NCBI GenBank assembly: GCA_945860955.1 | Contig: CAMATH010000029.1 | Location: 1-64,000, forward strand | Length of the DNA stretch: 64,000 nt | Origin: Planctomicrobium piriforme | GTDB taxonomy: Bacteria > Planctomycetota > Planctomycetia > Planctomycetales > Planctomycetaceae | Reading direction: 5' to 3' | Shown here: positions 7,937 through 19,792 of the stretch, piece after piece | How the letters are laid out: every line of letters starts with the position of its first letter | Numbering within the stretch: position 1 is the stretch's first letter | Translations under genes and position numbers: made by a program | The notes under the pieces: generated by a model | Database searches by the model: none | Told to the model about the DNA's origin: nothing | The model's input: the letters and a program-made list of their open reading frames with translations, nothing else

Positions 7937-7994
7937 TCTGGGTCGCGACCCCGGGACCGACTCATGGCGTTTGTGTGCCGGAATTCCAGGGAAC

Positions 7995-8083
7995 GATCAA
8001 GCCGTTGGGTAGAAGCTGGAGGGGACTCTGTCCCCCCCAGACCCCCCCTGGGATTTTGAAGGCATGGGTCCGATGTCCAATGG
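7995..8083. repeat. left arm of an inverted repeat framing a small ORF
   Basis: About 89 bp that match, in inverted orientation, 8838-8916. Shared features are GATCAAGCCGTTGGG at the outer end, GGGGACTCTGTCCCCCCC in the middle and GTCCAATGG at the inner end. The arms enclose about 750 bp carrying one gene. The rest of the 370-bp gap after the SIMPL gene (7937-8306) shows nothing else I recognise. Confidence 0.75.
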
Positions 8084-8306
8084 GCGGAAAAGAAAACGGC
8101 CCATGCCAGATGTCAGGTTGCGTCCCCGTGGCGGCACAGTAAGGGTCGGTTCGACACGCACGACAGGATCGCGCCATTAGTCATGATCGGCGTGTTCCCC
8201 ACCACCGGAAGTCGGTTTCGGATTCCGTCCGCCGTCAGTCGATAACGGAGAAGATCACCTTTTGGTCTCCGTGCCCCTCTGAAAGCTGGCAGGCTGGAAC
8301 GACACA

Positions 8307-8678
8307 ATGAGCGACTCCCCAACGAACGACATCAGTGCCAATGCCCGAACGAACCAGCGGACCCCGTCGACCGAGGGCCGGCGGGTGCTGTCGGCGAAGA
8401 AGCAATTGTTGCTTGCTGACCCAGCCCACTCCGCGGGACCGGCCGACGTCAAAGCGGGCGAACCGGTGGTTCCCAAGAAATCGGTTGTGGGGGATGAGCC
8501 GCGCGTGGAGCGCCGGCGACAGATCGATCCCACCACCTGCGAACGCGATTACTCGGCCGACGAGATCGAGTTCATGAAAGCGATGGACGACTACAAACGC
8601 AAAAGCGGTCGGCAGTTTCCCACGTGGAGCGAGGTCCTCGAAGTGGTGCGGTCGTTGGGATATCACCGCGACCGGTAA
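8307..8678 (+). CDS. conserved-looking hypothetical protein with YSADEIEF motif
   Basis: 123 residues. The N-terminal half is low in predicted order and rich in charged residues. The C-terminal part '[39 protein letters not shown]' looks like a compact helical domain of a type I associate with short planctomycete proteins of unknown function. It has no signal peptide, membrane segment or catalytic motif. The gene is enclosed by an inverted repeat (7995-8083 and 8838-8916), so it may travel as a small unit, although no transposase is seen. The TPTWSEV-type helices could mediate protein or DNA contacts, but that is speculation. Confidence 0.7.
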   Translation: MSDSPTNDISANARTNQRTPSTEGRRVLSAKKQLLLADPAHSAGPADVKAGEPVVPKKSVVGDEPRVERRRQIDPTTCERDYSADEIEFMKAMDDYKRKSGRQFPTWSEVLEVVRSLGYHRDR

Positions 8679-8837
8679 GAACCTGTCTAAAATCAATACC
8701 GTTGTTTTTGCTTGGTTCGTGGACGGTCGGCACGACGAGTGCCGAAACGCGGAGCGTGGGCCAGCGCCGGGTGAAGCCAGGTTTTCAAGGAATGGCCAAT
8801 GCGTTCCATGAATTAAGGGCTGAGTGGAAGTAGAAAC

Positions 8838-8916
8838 CATTGGACACTGGACCCAAACCTCGAAAATCCCAGGGGGGGGACAGAGTCCCCACGAGCTTCC
8901 GCCCAACGGCTTGATC
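8838..8916. repeat. right arm of the inverted repeat
   Basis: Reverse complement of 7995-8083 with a deletion in the C-rich run. The outer end reads CCCAACGGCTTGATC. No target duplication is obvious. Confidence 0.75.
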
Positions 8917-8939
8917 ACCACAATCTGCGCGGCGATGGA

Positions 8940-9785
8940 TCACCGACGGCCACTGAGAAAGGTGACCAGCACCTGTTCAAGCCTCAGGATGTCCTCGACG
9001 AAGACCTCTTCATTGGCACGGTGGTACGGGAAGATCGACGGTTCGAGTGCGACCGAAGGGATGGGGGGTCGACCGGGGAGATTGAGTTCGGCACCGTACG
9101 TGAGATAGTCGTTGGTATTGTTGGCCACGAGGAGATCGGGGTCGATCGCCAGCAGGCGATCTCGCAATTCCGCCGTCGCGTCACGCAGTTCACCCGAAGC
9201 CTCGACGCCATTGAGTTCCCAGGGAGCGCAATACAACGCCCGGCCGGAAATCCCCTTGAACAGTGGTGTCGTATCAAGCGTGATGACGGCGGAGGGAGTT
9301 CGACCGGTCGCCAGCAACCGCCGAGAGAGCCGTTCTGCCCCCTGTCCCGGTTCCCGCCCGAAACCGCCATTCTTCAGGCGTTGCGGATGCCTTTCGAATC
9401 CGAAACTCTCCTCCATTTCCGAAAGCAACAAGAGCAGCGGGGGAAACGGGTGCTTCGACGCTTGGCGGGCGATCGCCAGACAGATCCCCAGTCCCGCCGA
9501 GTCGTCCATCGGGCCGACAATCTTGCCATCACGCACGTCGACATGCAGTGCCGGGATCCCCTCGACGTAGTGATCGATCTTGTCGAGGTGCGCCGCCATT
9601 GCGATGGGTGGCCCCGGAACCGTGCCGGGAATTGAGACCAGCAGGTTGTTCTCCGGAACAACTTCAATCTGCGCGCCTGGGACGTCGGCGAGAATCTCCC
9701 GGATCAAAGGATGCAGCCGCTCTTCGTAGGAGCTGAACGACGGAACGGCGGCGACCCGGCGGATGAGTTCGACGACTTCAGACAT
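8940..9785 (-). CDS. M42/M20-like metallopeptidase
   Basis: 281 residues. It has the co-catalytic zinc aminopeptidase pattern: 'AMAAHLDKIDHY' (metal His and Asp), 'KIVGPMDDSAGLGICLAIA' (bridging Asp) and 'LLLLLSEMEESFGFE' (catalytic Glu pair). A late 'YHRANEEVFVEDILRLEQVL' would supply the last metal His. No signal peptide is present, so cytoplasmic. Start: ATG at 9785, chosen because the upstream in-frame region overlaps the 3' end of the beta-propeller gene, which stops at 9793; the 7-bp gap suggests co-transcription. It is shorter than most M42 enzymes (around 350 residues), partly in the dimerisation region. Substrate unknown. Confidence 0.75.
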   Translation of the reverse strand: MSEVVELIRRVAAVPSFSSYEERLHPLIREILADVPGAQIEVVPENNLLVSIPGTVPGPPIAMAAHLDKIDHYVEGIPALHVDVRDGKIVGPMDDSAGLGICLAIARQASKHPFPPLLLLLSEMEESFGFERHPQRLKNGGFGREPGQGAERLSRRLLATGRTPSAVITLDTTPLFKGISGRALYCAPWELNGVEASGELRDATAELRDRLLAIDPDLLVANNTNDYLTYGAELNLPGRPPIPSVALEPSIFPYHRANEEVFVEDILRLEQVLVTFLSGRR

Positions 9786-9792
9786 GGTTCGG

Positions 9793-11250
9793 CTACTCCA
9801 CCCCCACCGAACCGAAGCAATACAGGTGGCCGGCGGTTCGCACATACACCCGGCCATCGACCAGCGCGGGGGTCGCGTAGGCGTCTTCGCCAAAGTCAGC
9901 GCCAGCGAGTTCCTTCCATCCCTCCTTCGCTTCGAGGACCGTCAGCTTGCCACGCTGGCTCAGCAGGTAGACCTTGCCATCGCCGGCGACGGGCGAACTG
10001 TAATAGTCTCCCGTCGCTTCGATCCGTCCCTCTTTCAACGCCTTGCCGGTCTTGATGTCGAGGACCGTCAGAATGCCACCATTCTTGATGAGATAGAGCT
10101 GGTCTCCATACACCACGGGAGAAGGGCAGTAGGGAATCACACGGGTGTATTCCCACAACACGTGCGACTTCGAAATATCGCCTGTCCCTCCCGGTTTGAT
10201 CGCCATGACCACATTGCGAGCCTGCTGAAACACCTTGCGCATCGACTCGTATTCCTCGCGCGTGATCTCGCCGTTCTTGTCGCGGTCGATCTGGGTGAAC
10301 CGCTGCTTTGTCGCTCCGTCCCCCAATTCGTCTTTCGACAAAGAGCCGTTCTTGTTCTTGTCGGATTCAGCGACCGCCTCGTCGAACGGCGGGGTGTTGA
10401 TCCGGTCGTTCGCTTCCGCACCGGGGGACCAGGTCGCCACATACAGATTCCCATCGGCCCCGACGACCGGACTCATGTTCACAATACGGGCGATGCCCCG
10501 CACTGTCCAGACTTCGTCGCCCGATTCGAAATCGTAAGCGACAATGCGCAACGTGGCGGCGATGACGATCTGCTTTTTGCCATTCACCTCCCAGATCGTT
10601 GGCGTGCAGTAGTTTCGAGGAAACTCCCCGCGATCGAGCCGCCAGACGATCCGCCCGGTCCGTTTGTCGACCGACATCAGAAACGAATCGGTGTCGTGAT
10701 CCTGACACAATACCACCCGGTCGTCGACGATCAGGGGGGATGTTCCTGAACCGAAATCATTCTTGAACGGCCCCAGGGGAATCTGCCACAACAGCTTGCC
10801 CGAGGTGTCATAGCAAAACAGCCCGGCGGATCCGAAGAAGCTCACGACCCGTTCACCGTCCGACGCGACCGTGGGGGTCGCGTGACTCCCCGTGGGATGG
10901 ATCTCTTCCAGCTTTTCGAACTGGGCTTCCACCTCCCACACAATTTTTCCGGTCGCGCGTTCCAGCGCCAGAGTGACCAGTTTCTGCTTCTCGCGGATTC
11001 CGGTCAGGTAGATGCGATCTCCCACAACCACCGGCGAAGAATGTCCGGGAGGCAGTTCCGATTTCCACACCACGTTTTTCTGTGGTCCGATTTCGGTCGG
11101 CAGTGTCCCTTTCGACACCGCGACACCGTTTCCGCCAGGACCGCGGAACTGGGGCCAGTCCCCCGCGTTCGCGCCAGACCCCCATGCCAGACTCACGACG
11201 AACAGGAGACAAACTCCCGAGAAACTCAATCGGCGATTCCAAGGGAACAT
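9793..11250 (-). CDS. secreted PQQ-like beta-propeller protein with EF-hands
   Basis: 485 residues starting MFPWNRRLSFSGVCLLFVVS with a clear signal peptide ending near GANA. 'WPQFRGPGGNGVA' opens the propeller, as is usual for planctomycete PQQ-like proteins. Blade repeats carry 'ATGKIVWE', 'RTGRIVWRL' and 'KTGKALKEGRI'. Two EF-hand loops interrupt the propeller: 'DKNKNGSLSKDE' and 'DRDKNGEITREE', so calcium binding is likely. Many such proteins lack the catalytic residues of quinoprotein dehydrogenases and are of unknown role. It is upstream of the metallopeptidase in the same unit. A related protein without EF-hands is at 18085-19440. Confidence 0.88.
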   Translation of the reverse strand: MFPWNRRLSFSGVCLLFVVSLAWGSGANAGDWPQFRGPGGNGVAVSKGTLPTEIGPQKNVVWKSELPPGHSSPVVVGDRIYLTGIREKQKLVTLALERATGKIVWEVEAQFEKLEEIHPTGSHATPTVASDGERVVSFFGSAGLFCYDTSGKLLWQIPLGPFKNDFGSGTSPLIVDDRVVLCQDHDTDSFLMSVDKRTGRIVWRLDRGEFPRNYCTPTIWEVNGKKQIVIAATLRIVAYDFESGDEVWTVRGIARIVNMSPVVGADGNLYVATWSPGAEANDRINTPPFDEAVAESDKNKNGSLSKDELGDGATKQRFTQIDRDKNGEITREEYESMRKVFQQARNVVMAIKPGGTGDISKSHVLWEYTRVIPYCPSPVVYGDQLYLIKNGGILTVLDIKTGKALKEGRIEATGDYYSSPVAGDGKVYLLSQRGKLTVLEAKEGWKELAGADFGEDAYATPALVDGRVYVRTAGHLYCFGSVGVE

Positions 11251-11342
11251 AGCAGTCTCCGGTTGCGCCCGGCGGTGATTGGGCGGGTGGGCGCAGTGTG
11301 GTGGTCGGAAGGAAACACGACGCGGACCAGAATACTAACGCA

Positions 11343-11366
11343 GAGCCGCGCCCGTCAGGAAGCGGT
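11343..11366. repeat. repeat family R4, single arm
   Basis: GAGCCGCGCCCGTCAGGAAG followed by CGGT, in the divergent region between the beta-propeller and TPR genes. Other copies: 19471-19494, 28339-28362, 33522-33576 (pair) and 34540-34595 (pair). Confidence 0.75.
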
Positions 11367-11471
11367 CCGGGCCGACGTGTCGCTTTCCGCCGAACGCAGT
11401 GTAAACTCCAACCCGCGACCAGGTGAAACTCGTCCCCCCACCATCCTCCTGAATTCCTCTGGAAGAACCCC

Positions 11472-12332
11472 ATGCGACTGACTCGCTGTCTCTCCGCGAT
11501 TGGCACTGTTTTCACACTCGCATTGTTGGTCGGTGTTGGAATGGTGCGCGCCTGGGGCGATGAGAAATCCCCGGCAGCGGAACAAGCCGGCAAAGCGTCG
11601 CCAGAGCCTCCCTTGTCGGCGGAGGTCGTCGGGAAACTGCATGCGAAGCTGGATCGGGAAATTCAGGAGTTGACCGAAAGTCTGAAACGGTCGCCCGAGA
11701 ACGTCGAGTTGTACTCGCAGCGGGGGGACCGGTTGTTCTTCCGGGGGAAGTTCGCCGAGGCGGTGGCGGACTTTGACAAAATGGTCGAACTCAATCCCCA
11801 GCTTGACAATTCCCACTGGCGACGGGGAATCGCTTGCTTCTACGCGAAGCAGTACGAACAGGCGGCTCACCAGTTTGAGATCTACCATTCGTTCGACAAC
11901 ATCGATCGCGAGAACGGTATCTGGCGGTACCTGTCGCAGGTCAAAGCAGTGGGTCGGGACGAGGCGCGGAAGGGGCTGCTCAAGTACGAAAAAGATGACC
12001 GCGAGCCGTTTCCCGATGTTTACAAGATGTTCGCGGGTGACCGGACAGGAGCCGAGATTCTGGAGAAGATCAAGTCGGCGGATCTGTCAGCGAACGAGCG
12101 GACGCAACGGTTGTTTTACGCCGAGCTGTATGTCGGTCTGAATGAAGCGGTGGAAGGGCGAGCCGAATCTGCCGAGGCGCATTTGCGCGAGGCGGTGGCG
12201 AACACCTGGGGAGCGAAAGCGGGTGGTGGGCCGGGGTGGATGTGGCAGGTCGGTAGGGTGCATTATGACTTGCTGCGACAGGCGCGGGAGAAGGAATCGT
12301 CAAAAGCGAACGAGCCGACTTCGGGAAAATAG
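11472..12332 (+). CDS. secreted TPR-repeat protein
   Basis: 286 residues with an N-terminal signal peptide (LSAIGTVFTLALLVGVGMV followed by RAWG). TPR-like helices follow: 'SPENVELYSQRGDRLFFRGKFAEAVADFDKMVELNPQLDNSHWRRGIACFYAKQYEQAAHQFE'. The C-terminal part has 'AEAHLREAVANTWGAK'. It is probably a periplasmic protein-interaction scaffold; no enzymatic motif is seen. It is transcribed away from the beta-propeller gene at 9793-11250. Start: ATG at 11472; GGAAGAAC upstream is a weak ribosome binding site. It is followed by a 485-bp repeat-rich gap. Confidence 0.8.
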   Translation: MRLTRCLSAIGTVFTLALLVGVGMVRAWGDEKSPAAEQAGKASPEPPLSAEVVGKLHAKLDREIQELTESLKRSPENVELYSQRGDRLFFRGKFAEAVADFDKMVELNPQLDNSHWRRGIACFYAKQYEQAAHQFEIYHSFDNIDRENGIWRYLSQVKAVGRDEARKGLLKYEKDDREPFPDVYKMFAGDRTGAEILEKIKSADLSANERTQRLFYAELYVGLNEAVEGRAESAEAHLREAVANTWGAKAGGGPGWMWQVGRVHYDLLRQAREKESSKANEPTSGK

Positions 12333-12817
12333 GGATCCTCTTGATTCATTTCCTCCGGTCGAAAAATTCTCGTGTTGAAACGGTCCGACGACAACGTGTG
12401 CGTGCCGCGCGATTTGGTTACGCCCCGTTGGGGCTACCCTCGCGTGGCGGTCACGTCCGTTGCATCCGCGACAGCGGTACGTACGTCGTACAAACGCAGC
12501 TCGGCTTGAATCGGATCCTTCTCCCCGCTTTCGGGGAGAAGGTGGCCGACAGGCCGGATGAGGGGCATTGCGGGTGAATCGTATTCAATGCATGACCCAG
12601 GGTGGTGTCGTTGCCATCAATGGGTGTCCCCCTCACCCCCGGCCCCTCTCCCCGCAGTGGAGTCGAGTTTGCCGTGCAATGTCGCACGCGGGGAGAGGGG
12701 GGAGGGGGGAGGCGGCGGCTGCGCCGCGGTTTGTTTTCGATGCGGCGTTTTCAATCTGTCTCCACTCGACTTTGCCGTCGAGAGTCCAGACCGCGGCGTC
12801 GCCGGTACGCCGTCCGT
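12333..12817. repeat. repeat-only gap with an R1 copy at 12628-12729
   Basis: Contains CGCCCCGTTGGGGCT near 12420 (the palindrome common at 46.8-48 kb), CTTCTCCCCGCTTTCGGGGA near 12505 (also at about 5768) and a full R1 element at 12628-12729. Short ORFs here are repeat translations; no gene is supported. Confidence 0.7.
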
Positions 12818-13405
12818 TCACTCCAACTCGATCACCTCTCGTAATCGGTCTCCCAATGGGGCCGGGAGACGGTCGCACCATGTCGCATCGATCAGTCCGA
12901 CGCCTAAAAGATCCTGCAGGTGCAATTTGTCCTTCAGGCGAAAGGCGTTGAGTTTCATCCGGACAAGCGCGTCGAGAGTCGCGATAGGAAAATCGGGACC
13001 GGGTTCGTTTTCATCAACGCCCGGAGAGTCCAGCGGATGGTCGGGGTGGATCCGTTCCCGCTCAAATGCCAGGTGGACCGCGCTGCGGACCGAACCTCCC
13101 TCACCATCGAGAAACAAATCCAGCCCGCCAACGTTCTGATACGCGAAACCCGCCTGACTCATCGCTACGATGATTGCGGGGAGGTCGGCTCGACGCACTA
13201 ACAGGTCGACATCTTTGGTATTACGAACCGCCTCCAAATCCACACGAGCCACCCAGGCCCCCACCGCGTTTCCGCCAATGACCGTGAAAGGGAGTCGGGC
13301 GCGTTCCAGCGCGCTGGATGCACGCAAAACACGCTGTCGAACCAGTTCGATCGCGTCGGCCATGCGAGTCCAGGAAAAATCGTGTAGCGCGGGGCGGGTG
13401 ATCAT
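12818..13405 (-). CDS. nucleotidyltransferase-fold protein
   Basis: 195 residues. 'LPFTVIGGNAVGAWVAR' followed by 'RNTKDVDLLVRR' is the glycine-rich and DxD signature of minimal nucleotidyltransferases (AbiEii/MNT type): GG, then 'DVD' for metal binding. 'DALVRMKLNAFRLKDKLHLQDLL' is the usual late helix of this group, where 'K-D-HLQD' contacts follow the active site. The protein lacks a signal. Some relatives are toxins of toxin-antitoxin pairs, but no antitoxin-like neighbour is seen, so a stand-alone role is more likely. It ends near repeats and starts 126 bp from the end of gyrB. Confidence 0.72.
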   Translation of the reverse strand: MITRPALHDFSWTRMADAIELVRQRVLRASSALERARLPFTVIGGNAVGAWVARVDLEAVRNTKDVDLLVRRADLPAIIVAMSQAGFAYQNVGGLDLFLDGEGGSVRSAVHLAFERERIHPDHPLDSPGVDENEPGPDFPIATLDALVRMKLNAFRLKDKLHLQDLLGVGLIDATWCDRLPAPLGDRLREVIELE

Positions 13406-13490
13406 GTTGGCAACGGGGCCACCATCACAAAATTCAGGCCAGCCGGGTCGGGTGGCGATACCCGATTGGCCTCGGCTGTCGTCGGCCGCG

Positions 13491-13522
13491 GAAAACCGGC
13501 CGGCTGACGCCGGCCGTTCGCC
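13491..13522. repeat. repeat family R3, single copy
   Basis: AAAACCGGCCGGCTGACGCC followed by GGCCGTTCGCC, just beyond the 3' end of gyrB; the internal palindrome could act as a weak terminator. Confidence 0.7.
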
Positions 13523-13530
13523 TGGGGAAG

Positions 13531-16206
<2,676 letters not shown>

Positions 16207-16220
16207 TCATGCGGGGCCAT

Positions 16221-16556
16221 TCAACTCTCTGAATTCCCCTGGCGTCCCGCCGCTCCGTCGAGACGGAACTTCACATCCTTGATTCGCAACTCGGGGGAGA
16301 GCGCTTTCAGTCGCGCCACCAGTTGGACGCGATAGAAACCGACCAGTTCCGACAGCAGTGGCGAAGTGGCGACCGCGACCTGCAGCACACCCCGCTTGAT
16401 CTCCATCGCCCGGGTCTGTTTGGCCACCGCCTCGCCGGCGGCGGCGGCCCAGGCGTTCTGCAACTCGCGATTCGCATCCCGCCGGGCGTAACCGCGCAGG
16501 GCGATCAGCTCGGAAAGCACCTGTGACAAGGGCAACGGGTCGCGACGGTCGGACAT
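16221..16556 (-). CDS. dciA: DciA-like replication protein (DUF721)
   Basis: 111 residues, DUF721 type. DciA proteins load or assist the replicative helicase in bacteria without DnaC. Visible family features are 'PLSQVLSELIALRGY', 'RELQNAWAAAAGEAVAKQTRAMEIKRGVLQVAVATSPLLSEL' and 'LVARLKALSPELRIKDVKFRL': a basic surface and the central strand-helix unit. The start codon overlaps the dnaN stop (TGATG), so translation is coupled. Forty-one bp separate it from gyrB. The position between dnaN and gyrB, where recF often sits, supports a replication role. Confidence 0.85.
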   Translation of the reverse strand: MSDRRDPLPLSQVLSELIALRGYARRDANRELQNAWAAAAGEAVAKQTRAMEIKRGVLQVAVATSPLLSELVGFYRVQLVARLKALSPELRIKDVKFRLDGAAGRQGNSES

Positions 16557-17668
16557 CAGCGATCTCTCGAGAGGGGCATCACGATGTAAATCGAGCCATC
16601 CTCAGTCTTCAGAACCACCGCGCTTTCGCTGTCGGTCAATTCCACTCGAATCGTCGACGCCTGATCCAGCGTTCGCAGAAAGTCGGAGACGAACTTGGGA
16701 TCGAGGCTGACCGTGATCGCTGGCCCGTCGTAGCTGATGGGGAGATCGACCTTGGATTCCCCAATGTCGGGAGCCTGGCTGGTGAGCGTGAGGAGCCCCG
16801 GCGCGAATTCGAAATCGACCCCGCGACTGTCTTCGTTTGTGACGATTTGCGCCTGCCGAACGACCGCCAGAAACGATTCGACCTGCAACTCGAGCGACGT
16901 CTTGCAGCTTCGCGGAACGACATCCTGATACTTGGGGAACCGCCCTTCCACCAGTCGGCTGTAGATCGTCGCCAACCCCCCTCGCATCAGCATGTCGTTG
17001 GCGCGAATCGCCAACTGCACCTGCGACGTATCCTCGGCGAGGCTCCGTTCGATCAGCAGCATCGCCCGGGCGGGAACGACCGGGGGGGAGCCCTCGGCAT
17101 GCGGTGTTCCATGGACCGAACACTTTCCGACCGCGATCGACAGTCGACGGGTGTCGGTCGCCGCCAGCGTCGCTTTCTCGGCCCCCAGCTCGACCAGCAC
17201 GCCTCCCAAAGCGTAACGGGTACTCTCGGTGTCAACCGCGAAGATCGTGCGGCGGATCAACTGCCGGAGCGTCCCTGCGTCGAGCGTGTGATAGTTCTCT
17301 TCGCGAAAATCTTGAATCGTGGGGAACAGGTCGGGGTTTTCGAGGCCGAGTTTGTAGTCGGCCCGTTCGCCTTTAATGCGAACATTGTTGGTCATCGTTT
17401 CCAGCGTGACCGAATCCCCTTGCAGTTCCCGCAGAATGGTCAGCGTGCGATTGGTGGGGACCAGGAGGGCTCCCGGGGTCTCGATCGACGCGTCGGGAAT
17501 GACGTAACGGATCGACGAGTCGCCATCTGTCGCGAGCAACGTCACCTGGCCATCAATCGCTTCAATCTTCGTGTTCATCAAGACCGCTTTGGTGGTCTTG
17601 GTCGGAACAATTCCACTGACGGTCTGAAACGCAGCGGCCAGGGTGAGCCGCTGACAGGTCATCTTCAT
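16556..17668 (-). CDS. dnaN: DNA polymerase III beta subunit (sliding clamp)
   Basis: 370 residues, normal length. The clamp is a ring-shaped dimer that tethers polymerase to DNA. The three clamp domains follow in order: 'MKMTCQRLTLAAAFQTVSGIVPTKTTKAVLMNTKIEA', the central 'AVDTESTRYALGGVLVEL' with 'LAATDTRRLSIAVGK' and the C-terminal 'VRQAQIVTNEDSRGVDFEF' with 'YIVMPLSRDR', the clamp C-terminus. Start: ATG at 17668 preceded by GGGAGG. It is the first gene of the dnaN-dciA-gyrB run, which leads away from the putative origin at 17669-18060. No dnaA is in the window. Confidence 0.95.
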   Translation of the reverse strand: MKMTCQRLTLAAAFQTVSGIVPTKTTKAVLMNTKIEAIDGQVTLLATDGDSSIRYVIPDASIETPGALLVPTNRTLTILRELQGDSVTLETMTNNVRIKGERADYKLGLENPDLFPTIQDFREENYHTLDAGTLRQLIRRTIFAVDTESTRYALGGVLVELGAEKATLAATDTRRLSIAVGKCSVHGTPHAEGSPPVVPARAMLLIERSLAEDTSQVQLAIRANDMLMRGGLATIYSRLVEGRFPKYQDVVPRSCKTSLELQVESFLAVVRQAQIVTNEDSRGVDFEFAPGLLTLTSQAPDIGESKVDLPISYDGPAITVSLDPKFVSDFLRTLDQASTIRVELTDSESAVVLKTEDGSIYIVMPLSRDR

Positions 17669-18060
17669 GAATCGACGCCTCCCGATGCCTCAGGGGCGAT
17701 GCACAGCACGGTTCGCCCTCCGGGAACTTTCCACAAGCTCGGGGGGGGTTGTTCAGGTCTCTTCCTTGTAGAATGAACTGAACAGTATTCGTCGTATCTG
17801 CGACCGCCGGAAATGTGGGAAAACTCGCACGTTTTTTCGTAGTGGCATGATACCAAACCGGTTAGGTTCGGGCAATCACCCGCGTTGGGCTGGGGATGAG
17901 TTGTTCAGTATCTGTGGATTCCTGTGTGCAATCTGTGAACGAAACGGGGAGTTGTTCACAGCGTGTGGCGAGGATGATGAATTTCCTGACAAGTTTTCAC
18001 GAAGATTCCAGCGAGAATTGACAAGTTTTCCACCAAGTCGAATCGGTGGCTACTGATCAA
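17669..18060. other. putative replication origin region beside dnaN
   Basis: About 390 bp without genes. DnaA-box-like nonamers (TTATNCACA consensus): TTGTTCACA at 17952-17960, CTTTCCACA at 17727-17735, and on the minus strand GAATCCACA (17921-17913) and TCGTTCACA (17942-17934). Two direct TGACAAGTTTT repeats lie at 17987-17997 and 18019-18029, each followed by a TCACG or CCACC context. It is AT-richer than its surroundings. Position next to dnaN is typical for origins. All boxes are imperfect and dnaA is absent, so this stays a candidate. Confidence 0.5.
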
Positions 18061-18084
18061 TTTGATTTGTTCGTGGACAGGTTC

Positions 18085-19440
18085 TTACCGCCGCGCCGAT
18101 GCCTGGTCGGCGATCCGGTACAGATACGTATCGGTCCGGAAGATCAACGACTCGCGCCAGACCGCCGGGCTGGCCATCAACTGCCCTTCCAAAGCGTTCG
18201 TCCCCAGTGGCTTGAATTCCGGGCTGGCGGCGATCACCGTGACCTCCCCCGCCCGGCTGCTGAACAACAGTTTGCCATCGACTTCCAAAGGCGAAGCGCT
18301 GTGATTCCCCGCGATCCGTTCGCGGAATTTCGCCTCGCCTGACTTCAACTCGACGCACGATACAACCCCTTGATCCGAGACCATATACAGGTAGTCACCT
18401 ACGACGACAGGCGACGACATTGGCGGAACCTGCTTATTGACCCGCCACACCACGTGTGTCTTCGTCACATCCCCCGTACCGTCGACGCGAATCGCCACCA
18501 GTTCATGCGCCATGTAGCCGGTGCAAATGAATACCATACCCTGCGCGTAGACCGGGCGGGGCGAATTCGAGAAGCCGTCACCATGCTTGACCTGCCACAG
18601 GGTTTTGCCCGTCCGGGGATCATACGCGACAACCCACTGTGCCCCCGGGGCGATCACTTGGTCCCGTTTTCCGTCATTGACCACCAGCGGCGTGCTAAAC
18701 GCTTTGTGAAAGTCGCCAGTGTCCCCCGCCATGGGGGGCCGCTTCGCCTTCCACACTTCTTTGCCTGTTTGAATATCCAGCGCCACGACCGATTGATTGT
18801 CGGTTCCATCGCACGGGATGATCAACAGGTTTTCAAACCGCGCCGGTGTGCTGCCTGGCCCCACACTGTGTTCCACGGGAATCCGAGCGGTCCACAATAC
18901 CTTCCCCTGTTTGGTGTCGAGGCAGGCGGTCCCCAGATTGCCGAAATGGCACAGCAGCCGGCCTTCATGCACAATCGGCGTCGGCGACGCGTAGCTGTTC
19001 AACGAGTGGATTGGCTCGGGTTCTGAAACCTGAAGCAGTTCGACAATCTGCAGGATCTTCCCCGACGACATGTCGACCGCCACCGCCCGCAGCGACACCG
19101 AGTCGATGATCTCCATGTCGGCCGCGAGAGGATTGGATGCGAGCCGGGTCTTGCGAATCTCGGCGATCCGCTCCGGAGTCGCCTCTTTGATCACCGCCGT
19201 CGTCATCCAGCAGATCCCGTCCGAAATCACCGGCGAAGACCAACCTCTGCCGGGAATTTTCTGCTTCCAGACGACGTTTTCGGTGTCACTGAATCGCGTG
19301 GGAACCCGCACGGCCCCCGCGTGCCCCTGACCATCCGGACCGCGAAACTGAGGCCACTCGTCGGCTGATCGGGCGACCGCAGCGTTGAGCAGAATTGCCG
19401 TTCCGAAAACGGCCAAGAGTCGGGAGATCGTGCGGTGCAT
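18085..19440 (-). CDS. secreted PQQ-like beta-propeller protein
   Basis: 451 residues with a signal peptide (MHRTISRLLAVFGTAILLNAAVA). 'EWPQFRGPDGQGH' opens the propeller, then blades with 'KQGKVLWTARIP', 'QTGKEVWKAKRP' and 'RTGKTLWQVKHG' follow. It has no EF-hands and no obvious cytochrome motif (CxxCH), so electron transfer is not indicated. The role is unknown; such proteins are abundant in planctomycetes and may bind ligands or act as scaffolds. It ends beside the putative origin. It resembles the product of 9793-11250. Confidence 0.85.
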   Translation of the reverse strand: MHRTISRLLAVFGTAILLNAAVARSADEWPQFRGPDGQGHAGAVRVPTRFSDTENVVWKQKIPGRGWSSPVISDGICWMTTAVIKEATPERIAEIRKTRLASNPLAADMEIIDSVSLRAVAVDMSSGKILQIVELLQVSEPEPIHSLNSYASPTPIVHEGRLLCHFGNLGTACLDTKQGKVLWTARIPVEHSVGPGSTPARFENLLIIPCDGTDNQSVVALDIQTGKEVWKAKRPPMAGDTGDFHKAFSTPLVVNDGKRDQVIAPGAQWVVAYDPRTGKTLWQVKHGDGFSNSPRPVYAQGMVFICTGYMAHELVAIRVDGTGDVTKTHVVWRVNKQVPPMSSPVVVGDYLYMVSDQGVVSCVELKSGEAKFRERIAGNHSASPLEVDGKLLFSSRAGEVTVIAASPEFKPLGTNALEGQLMASPAVWRESLIFRTDTYLYRIADQASARR

Positions 19441-19792
19441 GGTGGGCCGGAGTTGAAGGAGGGTTGTGCAGAGCCGCGCCTTTTAGGAAGCGCTCGAAAA
19501 ATCACTTCCAGGCAGGCGCGGCTCAAGCGGAAGCGTACCCATTCCGCCCCGCCGAATGTAGCCCTCCCAAACACAACGATCAACACCTTTTAGCTGTCCG
19601 GGACGAATCTCGTAGCCTGTTTTACTGGATCTGAATGCTTGACCGGAAACAATCTCTGTTCATTTGATCAATAATTAGGACTCGGGACATATGCCCCAAA
19701 AATCTCAGTGGGGGTCGGGTGGGGCGACAAAAGTCACTCCTGCCTTCACCCAACGGCGAGATCACAGGTGTCGACGACAACGTGGCGGCTTT
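19441..19792. other. gene-free interval with an R4 repeat arm
   Basis: Contains GAGCCGCGCCTTTTAGGAAG (R4 variant, 19471-19494), an AT-richer stretch around 19650-19690 and nothing I can call coding. Promoters for the beta-propeller gene should lie at the left edge. Confidence 0.5.
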
